Source: Gambelia wislizenii
Taxonomy: Eukaryota > Chordata > Lepidosauria > Squamata > Crotaphytidae
Direction: 5' to 3'
Length of the DNA stretch: 64,000 nucleotides
Assembly (NCBI GenBank): GCA_030847615.1
Contig: JAUMIR010000002.1
Coordinates: forward strand, 234,689,809-234,753,808
Both the position numbers and the translations under genes were made by a program. The notes under the pieces are model-generated. The model searched no databases, was not told the origin of the DNA, and worked only from the letters and a program-made list of their open reading frames with translations. Of this stretch, positions 33,541 through 44,727 are shown in pieces. Numbering within the stretch: position 1 is the stretch's first letter; every line of letters begins with the position of its first letter.

Positions 33541-33672
33541 TGGATCTGAATACTTTTTAGTCCCAACTAGAGTGCACCCACTGAATCAATGGGATTTACA
33601 TAAGGTTTGGTTCTCAATTCAACTATTAGTTCAATGGGTTTACTCTAATTTGAACTACCAAAAGGATTCAGG
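33541..33672. mobile_element. Short foldback element, family 'tagtcccaac'
   Basis: The arms tagtcccaactagagtgcac and gttcaatgggtttactctaa are inverted. Confidence 0.55.
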
Positions 33673-34344
33673 CAGTGGCATCACTAGTGTTGGTGTCATC
33701 CAGTGCAACAACTCATGGTGTCACCCCCATGGACCTCCTCCCATACCAGACTACCCAGTATCCTTAGTTTCAGCCCCAAGAGGAGGCTCTGGAAACTACA
33801 TTTCCCAGCAATCTACACAATCTGCACACAACTTTGAGGATCACCGAAAACCTATATGCAAGAGAAGAACAAGAAGAAAGGCTTGCCTGGCTGAACATGG
33901 CACCAGGGATATTTTTATTTAAAATAATAAATTTCTCTTGAAACACTGATCAAAATTTTTATAGACAGTTATTTTGGTCTATACCCCCTTCAAGCTTCAC
34001 TTTCCATGAAGTCAGTTTCAAACTTCTGTCTTTTGCTATCCAGCTCTAGTATCTCTCCCCCATCTTCAAGCAAAAAAGGCCTTATGTTGGGAGAAGGGAG
34101 GGAGAGAATTGTTGCAAAACAGAATGGGGTCATTTGCTAAGACTCCTGGACAGTATTGTATGACTCATTAATAAAAATTGTACAGAACAACCTTGCCTTT
34201 CCCCTCCCTTCCATTCTTTCTTTTTCACCATTTTTTTTTCTGTCTTCAAGAAAAATTGTTCATATGAGCTTGTCTCTCAGGAAATCTACCAGTGTCTATT
34301 TTCAAAGTTGAATCCCTCAGTCATGCAGAGAATTTTGGGACATA

Positions 34345-34782
34345 CAGGCCAACCCCCATATCCACAGATTCAGTAGCCACAGTTTCAGTTATCCACATCC
34401 AAAAAAAATGTTCTCTCTAGGCATTTCTAGGTCCTCCAATGTCAACTTCTATGGTCAACTTCTGGTCAGGACCAGTTTAAGGAATTTTGGGGGCCCCTGC
34501 AATGTTTTATTTTGGGGGTCCCATATGTTTATCTCAGGTCAATGTAACTTAACTCAACCTAAACTAGTACAGGATATTCAGATTATTACTAATAATGTTT
34601 TTGCAGGAGTAGGTTTACTACGGGGGTGGGCACAATGATGGGGCCGGTGCCTTAAACCGGCTCTGCTTCTGGTGTTTGTCTCATTGAAAATAATAGGGTT
34701 TCCTATTGTCCACAGTTTCAAGTATCCATGGGGGGGGGCGGTCTTGGAACGTCTCTCCCATGGATGAGGGGGGGTCAATCTC
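34345..34782. mobile_element. Tigger-like element carrying a hAT element
   Basis: The left end CAGGCCAACCCCCATATCC and the right end gggggggtcaatctc are flanked by TA on both sides (34343-34344 and 34783-34784). Interior text (tctctaggcatttctaggtc) matches 39840-40028 inverted. Confidence 0.65.
34467..34665. mobile_element. hAT non-autonomous element, 8-bp duplication
   Basis: The ends are CAGGACCAGTTTAAGG and, inverted, CAGAGCCGGTTTAAGG. The exact 8-base duplication cttctggt lies at 34459-34466 and 34666-34673. Confidence 0.85.
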
Positions 34783-35707
34783 TATTTGATAGAACAGTGG
34801 TCTTTTCATGCTGGGTGTTGAGTCAGCCTGTTGCAAAGCCCCAAATGCACACATTCAGTCTGACCCAATAAATCTCCACATTGCAGAGGGATATGAGTCA
34901 TCTGACCAAGGAAGCCCCTGATAAGCTTCCAAGGCAAAGGTGTGGCCTAGTGGGTTGGTGGAATTTCTGTAACGGGAGTGCCTGAGTCTTTGTTTGCTCA
35001 TTTATGGTCAATTGCAAGCCTTCAGCACCATTTTTCTACATGTAACAGCCATGCTATAGGTTTTGTTTTTACAAGCCTGGTGGCTTTTAGCACTTCCAAG
35101 AGTTCATGTTTGATTATTTCATTGTTATTTGACACTGATTGACTAAAAACTGTGCTTCTGCTCAGACACCTTTCTTTCTTTGCTCTCCTCTGCCCCAGTC
35201 TCTCTCATTTTCTCTCCCTCTCTTTTAAAAAATACATGTCACACAAAACAGTAGAGCAAAGCAGGTGTGTGAAGGGCCTTATGACTTGGCGCATGCCAGA
35301 TGGTTGCGCCTACCACCTAACCAGATAATGCCCCCAGATAAATCTCTTTTTGCAGCGGAGCGCAACAAACCTTGAGACTCCTTGTGCTTGCTACATTCTT
35401 TGCAAAGATCTGCAGAGCCCAGCCTTCCGCATGCATAAGGTATGCCTCAGTGTTTGCTTTATCCAGACCTATGTTGTCTTGTTTGCTTCCATCCCTACCC
35501 CAGAAGCCCTCAAGTGCCAGAAGGAAGTAAGGCTACTGCTTTTTAGAGATGCACATCCTTGACCATTTGGGGTCCTCAAATGCAAGGATGAATAATTGTG
35601 CTTGTTTCCTTAATTCTGCAAGAGGAAATGAACATTCCTCTGCAATATTCTCCCCATATTTAAATGTTCTAAAGTGTGGAGGGATTATTCTCAGAGAAAA
35701 ACACATG

Positions 35708-36307
35708 GGGTTCATCTACACGAGGGGGCAAAAAATCCAAAGTACCTCATAGTATTGGCATCTCGCAGCAGCAACATGTCTAAATGTTTTTTTCTGGCCT
35801 TGGAAGCCCCCATAAGCCTCGTATTCCTGATGGCGGACGTGAGTGATTTGCTAGTTTTAGTTCTTCACCCTGCCAGTGTTTGTTTTTTAAGTCATCCCAA
35901 GGTGCGCTGGTGCGATAGAGCGATCTTCCAATTTTATAGGACAGCGAAACAGAAAATATTAATCTTGTTTTATCACCTTAGCTAACAATCGCTAAGGCGA
36001 AAATCCAACATGGCAGTAGTGGCCGCTTGCCCTGCTAGCAAGCCCTGCCCCCGCTCTCACCCGACCAATCAGCTTTCTTCTTTCTTTCTAATTATTTGTT
36101 GTTCGATAGTCCAAATGAGCAGGAATGCGCATCCCCCTCGTGGTTTTTGAAAAAGTACGTGGAAATCTGCAAAGGCTTTTACTCTGTTCTTTTTGCCGTT
36201 TTGGGGCCCCCTCCTTCCAAAAGCGTGGATTGGTGCTGGGTCCCATTTAGACAGGTAGGATTCCCAGCAAAGTCCATGAGGGGTATTTTCACCATTTAGA
36301 CAGGCCC
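35708..36307. mobile_element. 600-bp non-autonomous DNA element, ATG duplication
   Basis: The ends are GGGTTCATCTACACGAGG and, inverted, GGGCCTGTCTAAATGGTG. ATG flanks both sides (35705-35707, 36308-36310). The minus strand carries ctgattggtcgg, a GC-rich segment and cggccactactgccatgttg, which parallel 54971-55053, so the two elements are related. Confidence 0.7.
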
Positions 36308-36560
36308 ATGCTTTTGTGTGCAAAAATGAATGAATGAAGAAATAAAAAGTCACTGGAAAAAACATGTTTCCTGCATACAAAAAAGTGTTTTTGTGTGTGT
36401 GCAGGAAACACATTTTCTGTACAGAAAACAGTCCACCCCCCCCAAAAAAACCCATGTATTTTTCTCTATAGAATAACTGCAAAATTCTCACTGATCTATT
36501 ATTCTTACTAAAGAAGTTTCCCAACTGTTGAGAAACCTGTTTTTGATCAGGGAATAAATA
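36308..36560. repeat. Degenerate 'TTTTCTGCACAGAAAA' repeat, copy 3
   Basis: It has the units gtttcctgcatacaaaaaag and gcaggaaacacattttctgt. Confidence 0.55.
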
Positions 36561-36710
36561 TGCTCTCCATCTGTACTGTTCTTAGCTACTGACCGACCTT
36601 GTCAAAGTTATCTTTTTTAGATGCTAACCCCCAGAAATCCCACAGGGCCTCACTAGAACAGAGATTCTGAGGGTTATAGTTTTTTTAAAAAAATGTTGAA
36701 AAACTGACTA

Positions 36711-36886
36711 TGATTTTCACACAGGGAAAATATCCCCTGGAGAAATTGGGACAGAAATATATGCCATCGTCCTCACGCTGTGTTTTTTCTTCCCTCTTCT
36801 GTAATATTTTACTAACGGGAGTTCGCCGTTAATAAATTAACGGCATTGATTTCTCCGGGGGATATTTTCCCCATGTGAAAATCTCC
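36711..36886. mobile_element. Short foldback element, GGAGATTTTC-type end
   Basis: The right end, inverted, reads GGAGATTTTCACATGGGG. The left reads gattttcacacagggaaaat. The arms extend through tatcccc and ggagaaat. Confidence 0.65.
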
Positions 36887-36889
36887 ATA

Positions 36890-38309
36890 ATGTATGAGTA
36901 CTCCACACACTGGGGAAAGGATAAGCTTGACAAGAGGTGTCCAAGACGCTCAGTGCCTTTGAAGTCTTATCATAGGAAGTATTGCTTTCTCTTCTTGCAG
37001 GAGGCAGGGCTACCAAGGGTCAAATTCTGTGGGCTTCAAGGTTGTCCCTGTAATTGCCAAGCCATACAACTGTTACCATGGCATCCAAAACAACAGAGAA
37101 CAACTTTGCTTCTGATAAGGTGCTTGGCCTGAGACCAGGGCAAATTCCTGTCTCTGCCTGAGAAATTCCTTTTCTCTACCTGGCTAACATCAGAGTAGAT
37201 TTATGCTAGAAATTTATTGCCGCCAGCTTCCACCCAAAGCCGGTTTTTATAGCTTGAAGCTCATTGCAACAAATGCAGCTCATCTCTCATATACTATGCC
37301 TTTATGCTGGTCAACCAGTGGAAGGATTTGGGGACAAAAGTTCAGAGCTCCACTCAGGAAAAGGTATAGAAGCCCCCACCACCTCAAATGCAACAGGACT
37401 GGTGGGTTGCCTTCTGGGCTAAGTGGGGTGGGGGGAAACCCTTCATTACCACCTAAAGAGGGGCCAGATATGACCATTAGAGTCTAAAATTTATCCAGTT
37501 GTACTACTTGCTGCCAAATGATCTAAAAACAAACACACAAAATACCCGGCCTTAATCTAGTAGCATCATTAGGGTGTGTGTGAGGGAGGTGTAGACAGTA
37601 CCAAGTGACACCATCAGAGAGGCATTGGTCTGATCTGAAATGCCCTCTAAAGCATTTTGAGTGGGAAGAGTGTGTATGTATGTTTGGAGGAGGGTTGCCC
37701 AAATTCATCCCTAATCTGGGCTTCTTCCGGCTCTTTTAAAACAAGGAGGCCATTTCAAGAACTGACTTATCGGGGTGGGAGGGGGAAGTACCGTATCAAA
37801 AGCAATGGGTGCTTCTTTCTCTCTGAGAGAGAGAGAAGCACCCCCCCCCTGGAGCCAACTTAAAATTTGTTCAAAGCTGATTTATGCCTAATACCCTCCC
37901 CTGTTTAAGCTTGAAGTGGCAGTGACCGGGTCAAGATGCCAGAGACCCATGGCCAGTTGGGCTGGTTGCTCCCATGTCAATAGGGGCTATGAAGCCACTT
38001 CTAGTTTTAGTTCAAAACTTTAAAAGAGCCATCCAAGGTGCTGAAACTTATCCCCCCCCCCCAAATAGGTCCAGCATCTTGGATAGTTCATGTAAAATTC
38101 AAACTAAAATTCGTCTCACTGGCATGGGAGCCACCAGCCAGCAGTGCATTCTGGAGCTGGGGAAATGTGGTTTCTGTGAAGCCTTCTTCAGAAGTTACTA
38201 TTCATTCACCTATTTATTATATGTGTGAGCCACTTACGACTCCTCAAACACTTTCACCAGTGCTGTATACACACAATCCTAAATATACACTGGACTGACT
38301 ATGTGATGT
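36890..38309. other. Unassigned stretch
   Basis: It holds short GA- and C-rich runs (about 37810-37850 and 38051-38062). No element or gene was recognised. Confidence 0.35.
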
Positions 38310-38832
38310 ATGTTGCTGTGCTTGAGCAAGCAGGGATCACCAGCATTGAGGCCACGATATTGAGAACACAGCTGCGCTGGGCAGGGCACGTTTCTAGGAT
38401 GGAGGACCATCGCCTCCCAAAAATAGTACTCTACGGTGAACTCGCCATGGGTCATCTTGGGAGCACCAAAAGAGGGGCGCTCCAAAAAAGCAATACATGG
38501 ACTACCTGAAACAACATCTCAGGCTCGGCCAAACTGATCACCAACAGTGGTCCGCCCTGGCCTCACATCGGGAGGCATGGAGATGCACTATCCACAATGC
38601 TGCAGCCTTATTTGAGAACTCACGCCGAACAAGGTTTGAAGAGAAACAACAACACAGAAAGAATCACAACCTGGAAACATCACCCAAGGAGACCCTCTGC
38701 TATGCTTTCTGCAACCGGACTTGTTTATCTCGGATTGGCCTTTTTAGTCATCAGCGCACTTGCAAAAAACACGGGATGAGTCCTTCCTGAATCTTCGTTT
38801 GTGAAGAAAAGCCAGAGAGAGAGAGAGAGAGA
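38310..38832 (+). mobile_element. Zinc-finger-type LINE 3' end, longest copy
   Basis: The frame LEQAGITSIEATILRTQLRW, then [20 protein letters not shown], with the finger-like CNRTCLSRIGLFSHQRTC, is followed by the (GA)n tail. It has one frameshift near 38490. Confidence 0.8.
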
Positions 38833-38944
38833 ACATCAACTTCGTGTGAAGTTGAAGGCTTTCGCAGTGGCATCCATAGGTTTTGTTTTGTTTTGTTTTG
38901 TTTTTTCTAGGCTGTGAGGCCATGTTCTGGAAGAGTTGATTCCT

Positions 38945-38979
38945 GACATTTCACCTGCATCTGTGGCTGGCATCTTCAG
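38945..38979 (-). ncRNA. Hammerhead-ribozyme-like core (minus copy)
   Basis: On the minus strand CTGAAGA (38979-38973), a short GCC/GGT-type stem, then GAAATGTC (38952-38945). CUGANGA, GAAA and the GUC site have hammerhead order with an almost absent helix III. Confidence 0.45.
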
Positions 38980-39047
38980 AGAATGGTGGGGTAGGGATGC
39001 ATTGACTCACAGTATATAAATCCCACACACCCCTACCCCACCATTCT

Positions 39048-39082
39048 CTGAAGATGCCAGCCACAGATGCAGGTGAAATGTC
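39048..39082 (+). ncRNA. Hammerhead-ribozyme-like core (plus copy)
   Basis: CTGAAGA at 39048-39054, a GCC...GGT stem, and GAAATGTC at 39075-39082. The flanks attct and aggaat can form a weak helix I. Confidence 0.45.
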
Positions 39083-39204
39083 AGGAATCAACTCTTCCAG
39101 AATACAGCCTCACAGCCTGGAAAAAAAACCCCACTGAAAACCTATCCCAGCCTTCCTTGAAGAAATTCAAAGTGAGTGACATGATTCCCCCCACCACACA
39201 CACA

Positions 39205-39360
39205 GACACAATGATCTCTACAACAATCCTATGGAATAGATTAGGCTGAGAAAGGGTGACTGGTTGAAGGAAATTCATTACTCAGAGATAGCTCTGGATT
39301 TGAATCCACATTTTCTTGGTTCTAGTCTAACTCCCTAGCCAATCTACCACATAGGCTCTC
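39205..39360 (-). mobile_element. tRNA/MIR-type SINE fragment
   Basis: The text aacaatcctatggaatagat, then gatttgaatccaca and ctagccaatctaccacatag, is the inverse of a tRNA-related SINE. Confidence 0.5.
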
Positions 39361-39432
39361 CTTGGATATATCCCCTGAGCAGGCAACCCTAAAATCCTCT
39401 GAAAATTTCATTTAGGCAACTTTTAAGACTTA

Positions 39433-39690
39433 GGAAATTATCAGCTGTGGGGGAACGTGGAAGAAAACCTCATCCCCAACCACGTCAAAAGATGCTATGA
39501 GAATAGAAAGGGTGCCATTATCAGACACCCACATTCTCAGCTGTTCCTGGGGTGTAGTACTGCCACAGACGAGGTTTCACTTTTGTATTGACGGGGACAA
39601 GCCACCAATAAAAAGGGGCACCTTATTCATGCCTGTACTACACCCCCGGAACATTGAAGGATGATGTCATTTGATAATATCCCCCGTTCC
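39433..39690. mobile_element. Decayed DNA-element fragment
   Basis: Ends with ttatcag- and tttgataa-type text and the inner inverted pair ggggtgtagtactgc and gcctgtactacacccc suggest the 3-bp-duplication group. Confidence 0.35.
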
Positions 39691-39744
39691 TGTTCTCATC
39701 GCGATCTTCTGACATGGTTTTTGCTGCATCTAATAATCTTCTTA

Positions 39745-40240
39745 GAGTCATTGAGTTGGAAGAGGCTGAAAGGGCCATCTAATCTGACCACTGCCATGCA
39801 GGAACGCAGATTGATCCCCATGTCTACAGGGGATATGTACCAACACCCACTGTAGATACCAGAACCATGGATAATAGGGAACCCTGTTATTTTCAATGAG
39901 ATGAACACTGGAAATTGACCATAGAATCGCATTGGAGTACCTGGAAATGCCTAGAGAGAACATATTTTTTCGGATGTGGATAAGTGAAACAGTGGATACC
40001 AAATCCGTGGATATGGGGGGTTGAACTGTACCCAAAGCACTCTTGAAAGATGTCCATTCAACCTCTGTTTAAAGACTTGCAAAGAAGAAGAGTCCACCAC
40101 CCCAGGCCATCTGTTCCATTGTCATACAGATTTTACAGTCTTCCTAATGTTTACCTGGAAGTTCTTTCCTTGTAATTAGAATCCATTGGTTTGTGTTCTA
40201 GTTTCTGGAACAGCAGAAAATAGAAGACTTTTTTTAAAAA
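39745..40240 (-). mobile_element. CR1-like LINE 3' end, split by a Tigger element
   Basis: The inverse of the CR1 3' region (aaagggccatctaatctgac; ctctgtttaaagacttgc) lies on both sides of 39840-40028. Confidence 0.75.
39840..40028. mobile_element. Tigger-like short element inside CR1
   Basis: The right end, inverted, reads CAGTTCAACCCCCCATATCC. TA lies at both sides (39838-39839, 40029-40030). It matches the outer element at 34345-34782. Confidence 0.75.
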
Positions 40241-40699
40241 AAAAACCAGAAGGCTTAAAAAAAATCCCTGCCAGATACCTATTCAAATCCAAGTACAAAA
40301 AGTGAAAACCAATATGCTGGAAATGGTCAAGAAAGACATGTCTAAAAGTGCTAAGACATGCTGCATATCTGTTTTCAATCTTTTCTCCACACCAGTAAAA
40401 ACAAAAGCTTGGTTTTGAAATGAAAGCCAAAATTCCTGACTCTACCTCTACCCTGAACATAAAAGCCAAAGATAACTAGTTGATATGTGACCCCACAGTG
40501 CTCTGGAAGGCAAGTGACAAAATAAGTAAATGTTGGATAAGTACTTTTAGACAGGGTCCAGTTATTTCCTTTCTTTCTGTTATTAATCATGCCTGGGAAT
40601 CTTTTCTAACGTGATTTCCTTTTTAAAAAAGATATGGGTTTTAAAAATAGGTGTTGAATGGGAAGATGAAGGAGAAGACAAAGAGAGGCTTTATTTAGA

Positions 40700-40837
40700 C
40701 TGGGGGTGGAAAACATGCAATCCTCCAGATGTTGTTGGATTGCAAGTCCTATCAGCTCTAGCCAGCATAATCATGGTAAAAAAGGTTGGGAGCTGCAGTC
40801 AAACAACACCTAGAGGGCTGCATGATTCCCACCCCTG
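40700..40837. mobile_element. hAT-like non-autonomous element
   Basis: The ends ctgggggtggaaaacatgca and, inverted, caggggtgggaatcatgcag match those of 15231-15368. The flanks tatttaga and gtttacat are only partly alike. Confidence 0.55.
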
Positions 40838-40919
40838 GTTTACATCAATATCCCCCACTTTGTGTAGGTGGAGCTTCTTTGTATTTCCCAGTAGCATGGA
40901 GATACCTCATCCACTTTAA

Positions 40920-41421
40920 GGAGTTATCAGACGAGGGAAATATGGTGTTATTACAGCAACACAAGACTGAAAAAAGACTCCTCTATTGCACGACGTCATA
41001 CTCCTGCATTCTGCTGCTGTCAAGAAGGTATTCTTGTGTATTAGCAGTCAGAAGCTGCCAATTGCTATCCCATGGCATTTTTTTCATGGTACTGCTTGTG
41101 TGTGAAACCACACCCTGTTCTGCTGGTGTGATTCCCGCATCAATGGGTGGTCCCCGCCAGAACACTTCCTGGTGAGAACACGAAACTGGGTAAGGGACAC
41201 TCTTTTTACAAACCTCCCTGTTTTGCTGGCAAGTTTTTAAATGTGTTTCAGTGCTTGTGTGTTTGTTTTGTTTGTTCATTTAGGTGTTTTTAGACTTTTA
41301 AGTGTGCTCGGGTCTTCTCACAAGAACCGCTGAAATCTCACATGAAAACACAGGAGTCAACAGTGCGAGCAGTTGTGTTGCAATAATTAAGGGGAGTTGT
41401 GTGGTAAGAAGTGTTATTATG
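40920..41421. mobile_element. Non-autonomous DNA element, 3-bp-duplication group, truncated
   Basis: The left end is GGAGTTATCAGACGAGGG, after TAA. The interior is the inverse of 53418-53955 (aacacttcctggtgagaaca). The right end is cut by the Penelope-like piece. Confidence 0.6.
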
Positions 41422-41700
41422 CCAGGATCTTCAGAGAATGGTTGGGTAGGTGTGTATGGGGTTTATATATTGTGAGTCCCTGTTGGAGGGGATATGTAAA
41501 TTTGTGTATTTGAATGGGTTGTTCCTGAATGGCTCAGCCTCATCCTCTCCAACAGGGGCTCACAGTGTATAACCCCACACCCACACACACTCCTACCCCA
41601 CCATTCTCTGAAGATGCCAGCCACAGATGCAGGCGAAACGTCAGAAATAAACTCTTCCAGAACACCGCCTCACCGCCTGGGGAAAAAACACAGAAAACCA
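41422..41700. mobile_element. Penelope-like fragments, head-to-head pair
   Basis: The left arm atcttcagagaatggttggg is the inverse of the right arm accattctctgaagat. The right copy continues through the full motif and the text ataaactcttccagaacac. Confidence 0.65.
41608..41642 (+). ncRNA. Hammerhead-ribozyme-like core, best preserved
   Basis: CTGAAGA at 41608-41614, the stem GCC...GGC, and GAAACGTC at 41635-41642. All fixed hammerhead core bases are present. Helix III would be a single pair, the form known from Penelope-linked hammerheads. Confidence 0.55.
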
Positions 41701-42184
41701 ATAACAGCCTTTGCTGTTTCTTGTGTGTGTGTGTGGTTTTTTTAAATGCAGAAATGCACATTCCCACCCATTTGATCAACCAATTTGAATTGGGGCATGT
41801 CCAAAAGTCAAAATGTGATTGGTCAGATGTGCACAGGGGCAGGCTTGCCAGTGAAGAAGTGGCCAGAGCCACCATTGTTGATTTTCACAGAAGCAATTGT
41901 TCACAATTTTGAAGCAGTAAGACATCAAAAACTATTTTAAGCGGGAGATCGCTCTTCCACGTCTTGGATTTAACGAGGGGGGAGGGCAACAGCGGGAGCT
42001 TTTAGAAAATAATAACATGAGTAATTCACTCATGCCACCATCTTTATTCACTGTCACATTCCATGTGAGCTTCAAACATGGATAACTCCCCATACAAGTG
42101 ATCTTCAGAAGAAATTGTGGAGACAAATGAACACAGGTGCAATGATGAGTTAAGAAGCAAAAATGAGCATTATATCTCCTAGTA

Positions 42185-42400
42185 TAGATGACCCATAAGT
42201 CTTTGTTAAAAATGTTGAAGAGTAATGGCCCTAGGACAGAACCCTGAGGCACTCCACTCAAGCCCCCTTCCAGTCAGAAGCGCAGCCAACTCTTTGTGCA
42301 CCATTTTCCAACCCGTTATGGATCCATCTGATAGTGTTCCCATCCATCCCTCATTTAATCAGTTTGCTAATCAAAATATTATGGGGGATCTTATTAAATG
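42185..42400 (-). mobile_element. CR1-like LINE reverse-transcriptase fragment
   Basis: The minus strand encodes FNKIPHNILISKLIK and, in another frame, SGVPQGSVLGPLLFNIF, which are neighbouring CR1-type reverse-transcriptase blocks. Stops and frameshifts break it. Confidence 0.75.
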
Positions 42401-43890
42401 CTTGGAAACAATTGGTTCATATTTATATTTGTTACCACTAATTGGTTAAATTTTTCAATAATAATTTAAAAATTCATTTTTGAAATCATTATATACTTGT
42501 CACATTATTTCTGAATAATGCTAGTCACTCTTGGGGCTTCAATTTGTTACTTGCCCTAGTTAGTGATTTTAAATCATTTTTAATGAAAAAGGATTTAACT
42601 AATTAATTGAGGAATTAATGCATTAATTTCATAAAATTTTCCCCATCAGCAGAACATTAAGAAATACCCTTTTCTTCAACAATTTAACACTGATGTTCCT
42701 CTGCCTTGAAGAGGCTCTCAAAAACTGCTGATAGACTGGTGGATATTGCACTGGGATAAATGTCAGCAGAAATGCAAAATGTGAGGCCTTACTGATTTTG
42801 TCAAACTGAAACTCCCATCATCCCTTCCCACTGGCTGTACTGCCTACAGCTGCTGGGAATTCCAGTCCAACCACACCTAGAGTGCCCCATAGTTTCCATT
42901 CTTGTCGCCATGCTGAATTTCATTCAGTGAAAGTTCAATCATTTCAGTGGCTAGCCAGATTCCTCTGGGAAAGTTGATAAGAAAGAGACAGAGTCCTTTT
43001 TATTGTGGCATCTGCCATTCATCAGTTATCATATCTCTAATGGTGGAGATTCCATTTAGCCATCATGGCTAATAATAGCTGGGGATAGACCAGTTCTGCA
43101 GAATTTGCCAAACTCTTTCCTAGCTATCTGAGATAGTGGTTCTCACCATATCTGTGTGGCAGTAAATTATACAAGCCAATTAAGTGTGGTGTGGTCAATC
43201 TAGTCTGATAGCCATCTGGGGCAATTTGTGAGTGCCTACAGGTAGATCCCTTACATCCCTTTATGGCAATGCCATTTAATACTGGGTAAAGTGGGTGTGA
43301 GATGCCTCCACACAAAGTGAAGGATGGCCAAGTATGAAGCTGTGTTTGCGTGCTTTTGTTTTACTACTAAGATAGTGAGGGCAGTAATAACAGATAATTT
43401 GTTTTATTATATTGGACACCCAGGCTTGAGGGCCTTTCGATGCCTTAACAAAATAAAAAACCAATACAAAAGCCTTCATTACCTATACAATGACATCTGA
43501 AAAAAGAAGCTAATGACACCCTTACAAGAGTCGACATTAAACTCCCTTCCCAGCAGCACACCTGCTTCTGGTATCCAATAAACTACCCAAAGATGGCCAA
43601 CAAAATGGAGTCTTTCTTCCCCTGAAGGAAACCACATGGACGGGATCAGGGGAGGAATCTGGTTAGACCAGAATGAATATGTGTCATTGTTCTGTTTTAA
43701 ACAGCTACAAGCACATTTCTCTGTCTCTAATGCAGGAGTAGGAAGATGGCCTCTGGTGCCACTAGAATGGTGAATCTTCACCTGTAAAAAACAACAAGTG
43801 GTAAATCTTTAAAAGTATAAATAGAATTTGCAACAAAAACAGCTGCAGAAGATGCCTGTTCTAGAACAATACTCCATTTCATTTCCTTAG
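42401..43890. other. Unassigned stretch
   Basis: It contains one short hAT-like piece near 42785-42895 (aaactcccatcatccctt; tgggaattccagtcc). No gene was recognised. Confidence 0.35.
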
Positions 43891-43897
43891 CCACTCA

Positions 43898-44226
43898 GGA
43901 CTTTTTCGAACGGGGTTTTGTAACAAAAGCAGCCCCATCCCCGTTGCGAGGCTGCTGCGTGGCAGGGGGTCCGTTTTGGATGACGCTCTCCCCTGCCGAT
44001 ACTGTTGCATAAGTGCTGGGATGCTGCATCACCATATTTGGTGATTTTCTAATCACGATCAACTTTCGTGATTAGAAAATCGCCAAATATAACGCTGCAG
44101 CATCCCAGCACTTATGCAACAGTATCGGCAGGGGAGAGCATCATCCGAAATGGACCCCCTGCCGCGCAGCAGCCTCGCAACGGGGACGAGGCTGCTTCCG
44201 TTACAAAACCCTCTCCGAAAAAGTCC
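43898..44226. mobile_element. 329-bp near-perfect palindrome (foldback DNA element)
   Basis: It starts GGACTTTTTCGAACGGGG and ends inverse, with TCA on both sides (43895-43897, 44227-44229). Arms of about 162 bases differ at about 15 sites. The centre pairs ctaatcacga with tcgtgattag. The inner text gcgcggcagggggtcc resembles gcgcggcagagggtca in the palindrome at 16953. Confidence 0.9.
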
Positions 44227-44490
44227 TCACTCTACTCTGGTTTTGGCTCCCCCTACTATTGCAGACGTCAACATTTAGTGCTGTTTGAGCATGCTTAGTC
44301 TTTAGTGGAGTGGGGTTTTTTTTGTGGGGGGGCGGAATCATTATTCTCCTTTTTTTTCATTTTATGTTCTTCTACAAACCTTGGGCTAACCCTGAGTCTG
44401 CTGATACCTCCCTGTTGTGCTTGGATGGTTCTGTTTTCACTACATAAGGACCCACATTAACTGCCTTACTGAACTCCAAAGAAAAGCCAC

Positions 44491-44727
44491 AAAGCAGCAG
44501 GAACATTCAGTTTTTCCTGCTGCCTAATCACAGGATGTTAGCATTCTTTTGTTCCAGTCCTGTGGGGGACCGAGGTAAAACTGCATCTTTTTGCTAACCA
44601 GAAAAATCTGTTTGCAAAAAGATGTGGTTTTATCTCAATCTGCAAAGGACCAGAACAAAAGAACACCAGAAGAACACCGATGCCATATGGTAAGGCAGCA
44701 GGAAAGACAGAATGTTCCTGCTGCTTT
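44491..44727. mobile_element. Foldback element
   Basis: The arms aaagcagcaggaacattcag and gaatgttcctgctgcttt, plus the inner arms gcatctttttgc and gcaaaaagatg, form a hairpin. Confidence 0.65.

Larger units (their letters stand above)
38845..39135. mobile_element. Penelope-like fragments, head-to-head pair
   Basis: A minus-strand copy (38845-39000) and a plus-strand copy (39002-39135) share tgaagatgccagccacagat and a TATA-like gtatataaat. Each holds one hammerhead-like core. The (GTTTT)n run at 38880-38907 lies in the first copy. Confidence 0.65.
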
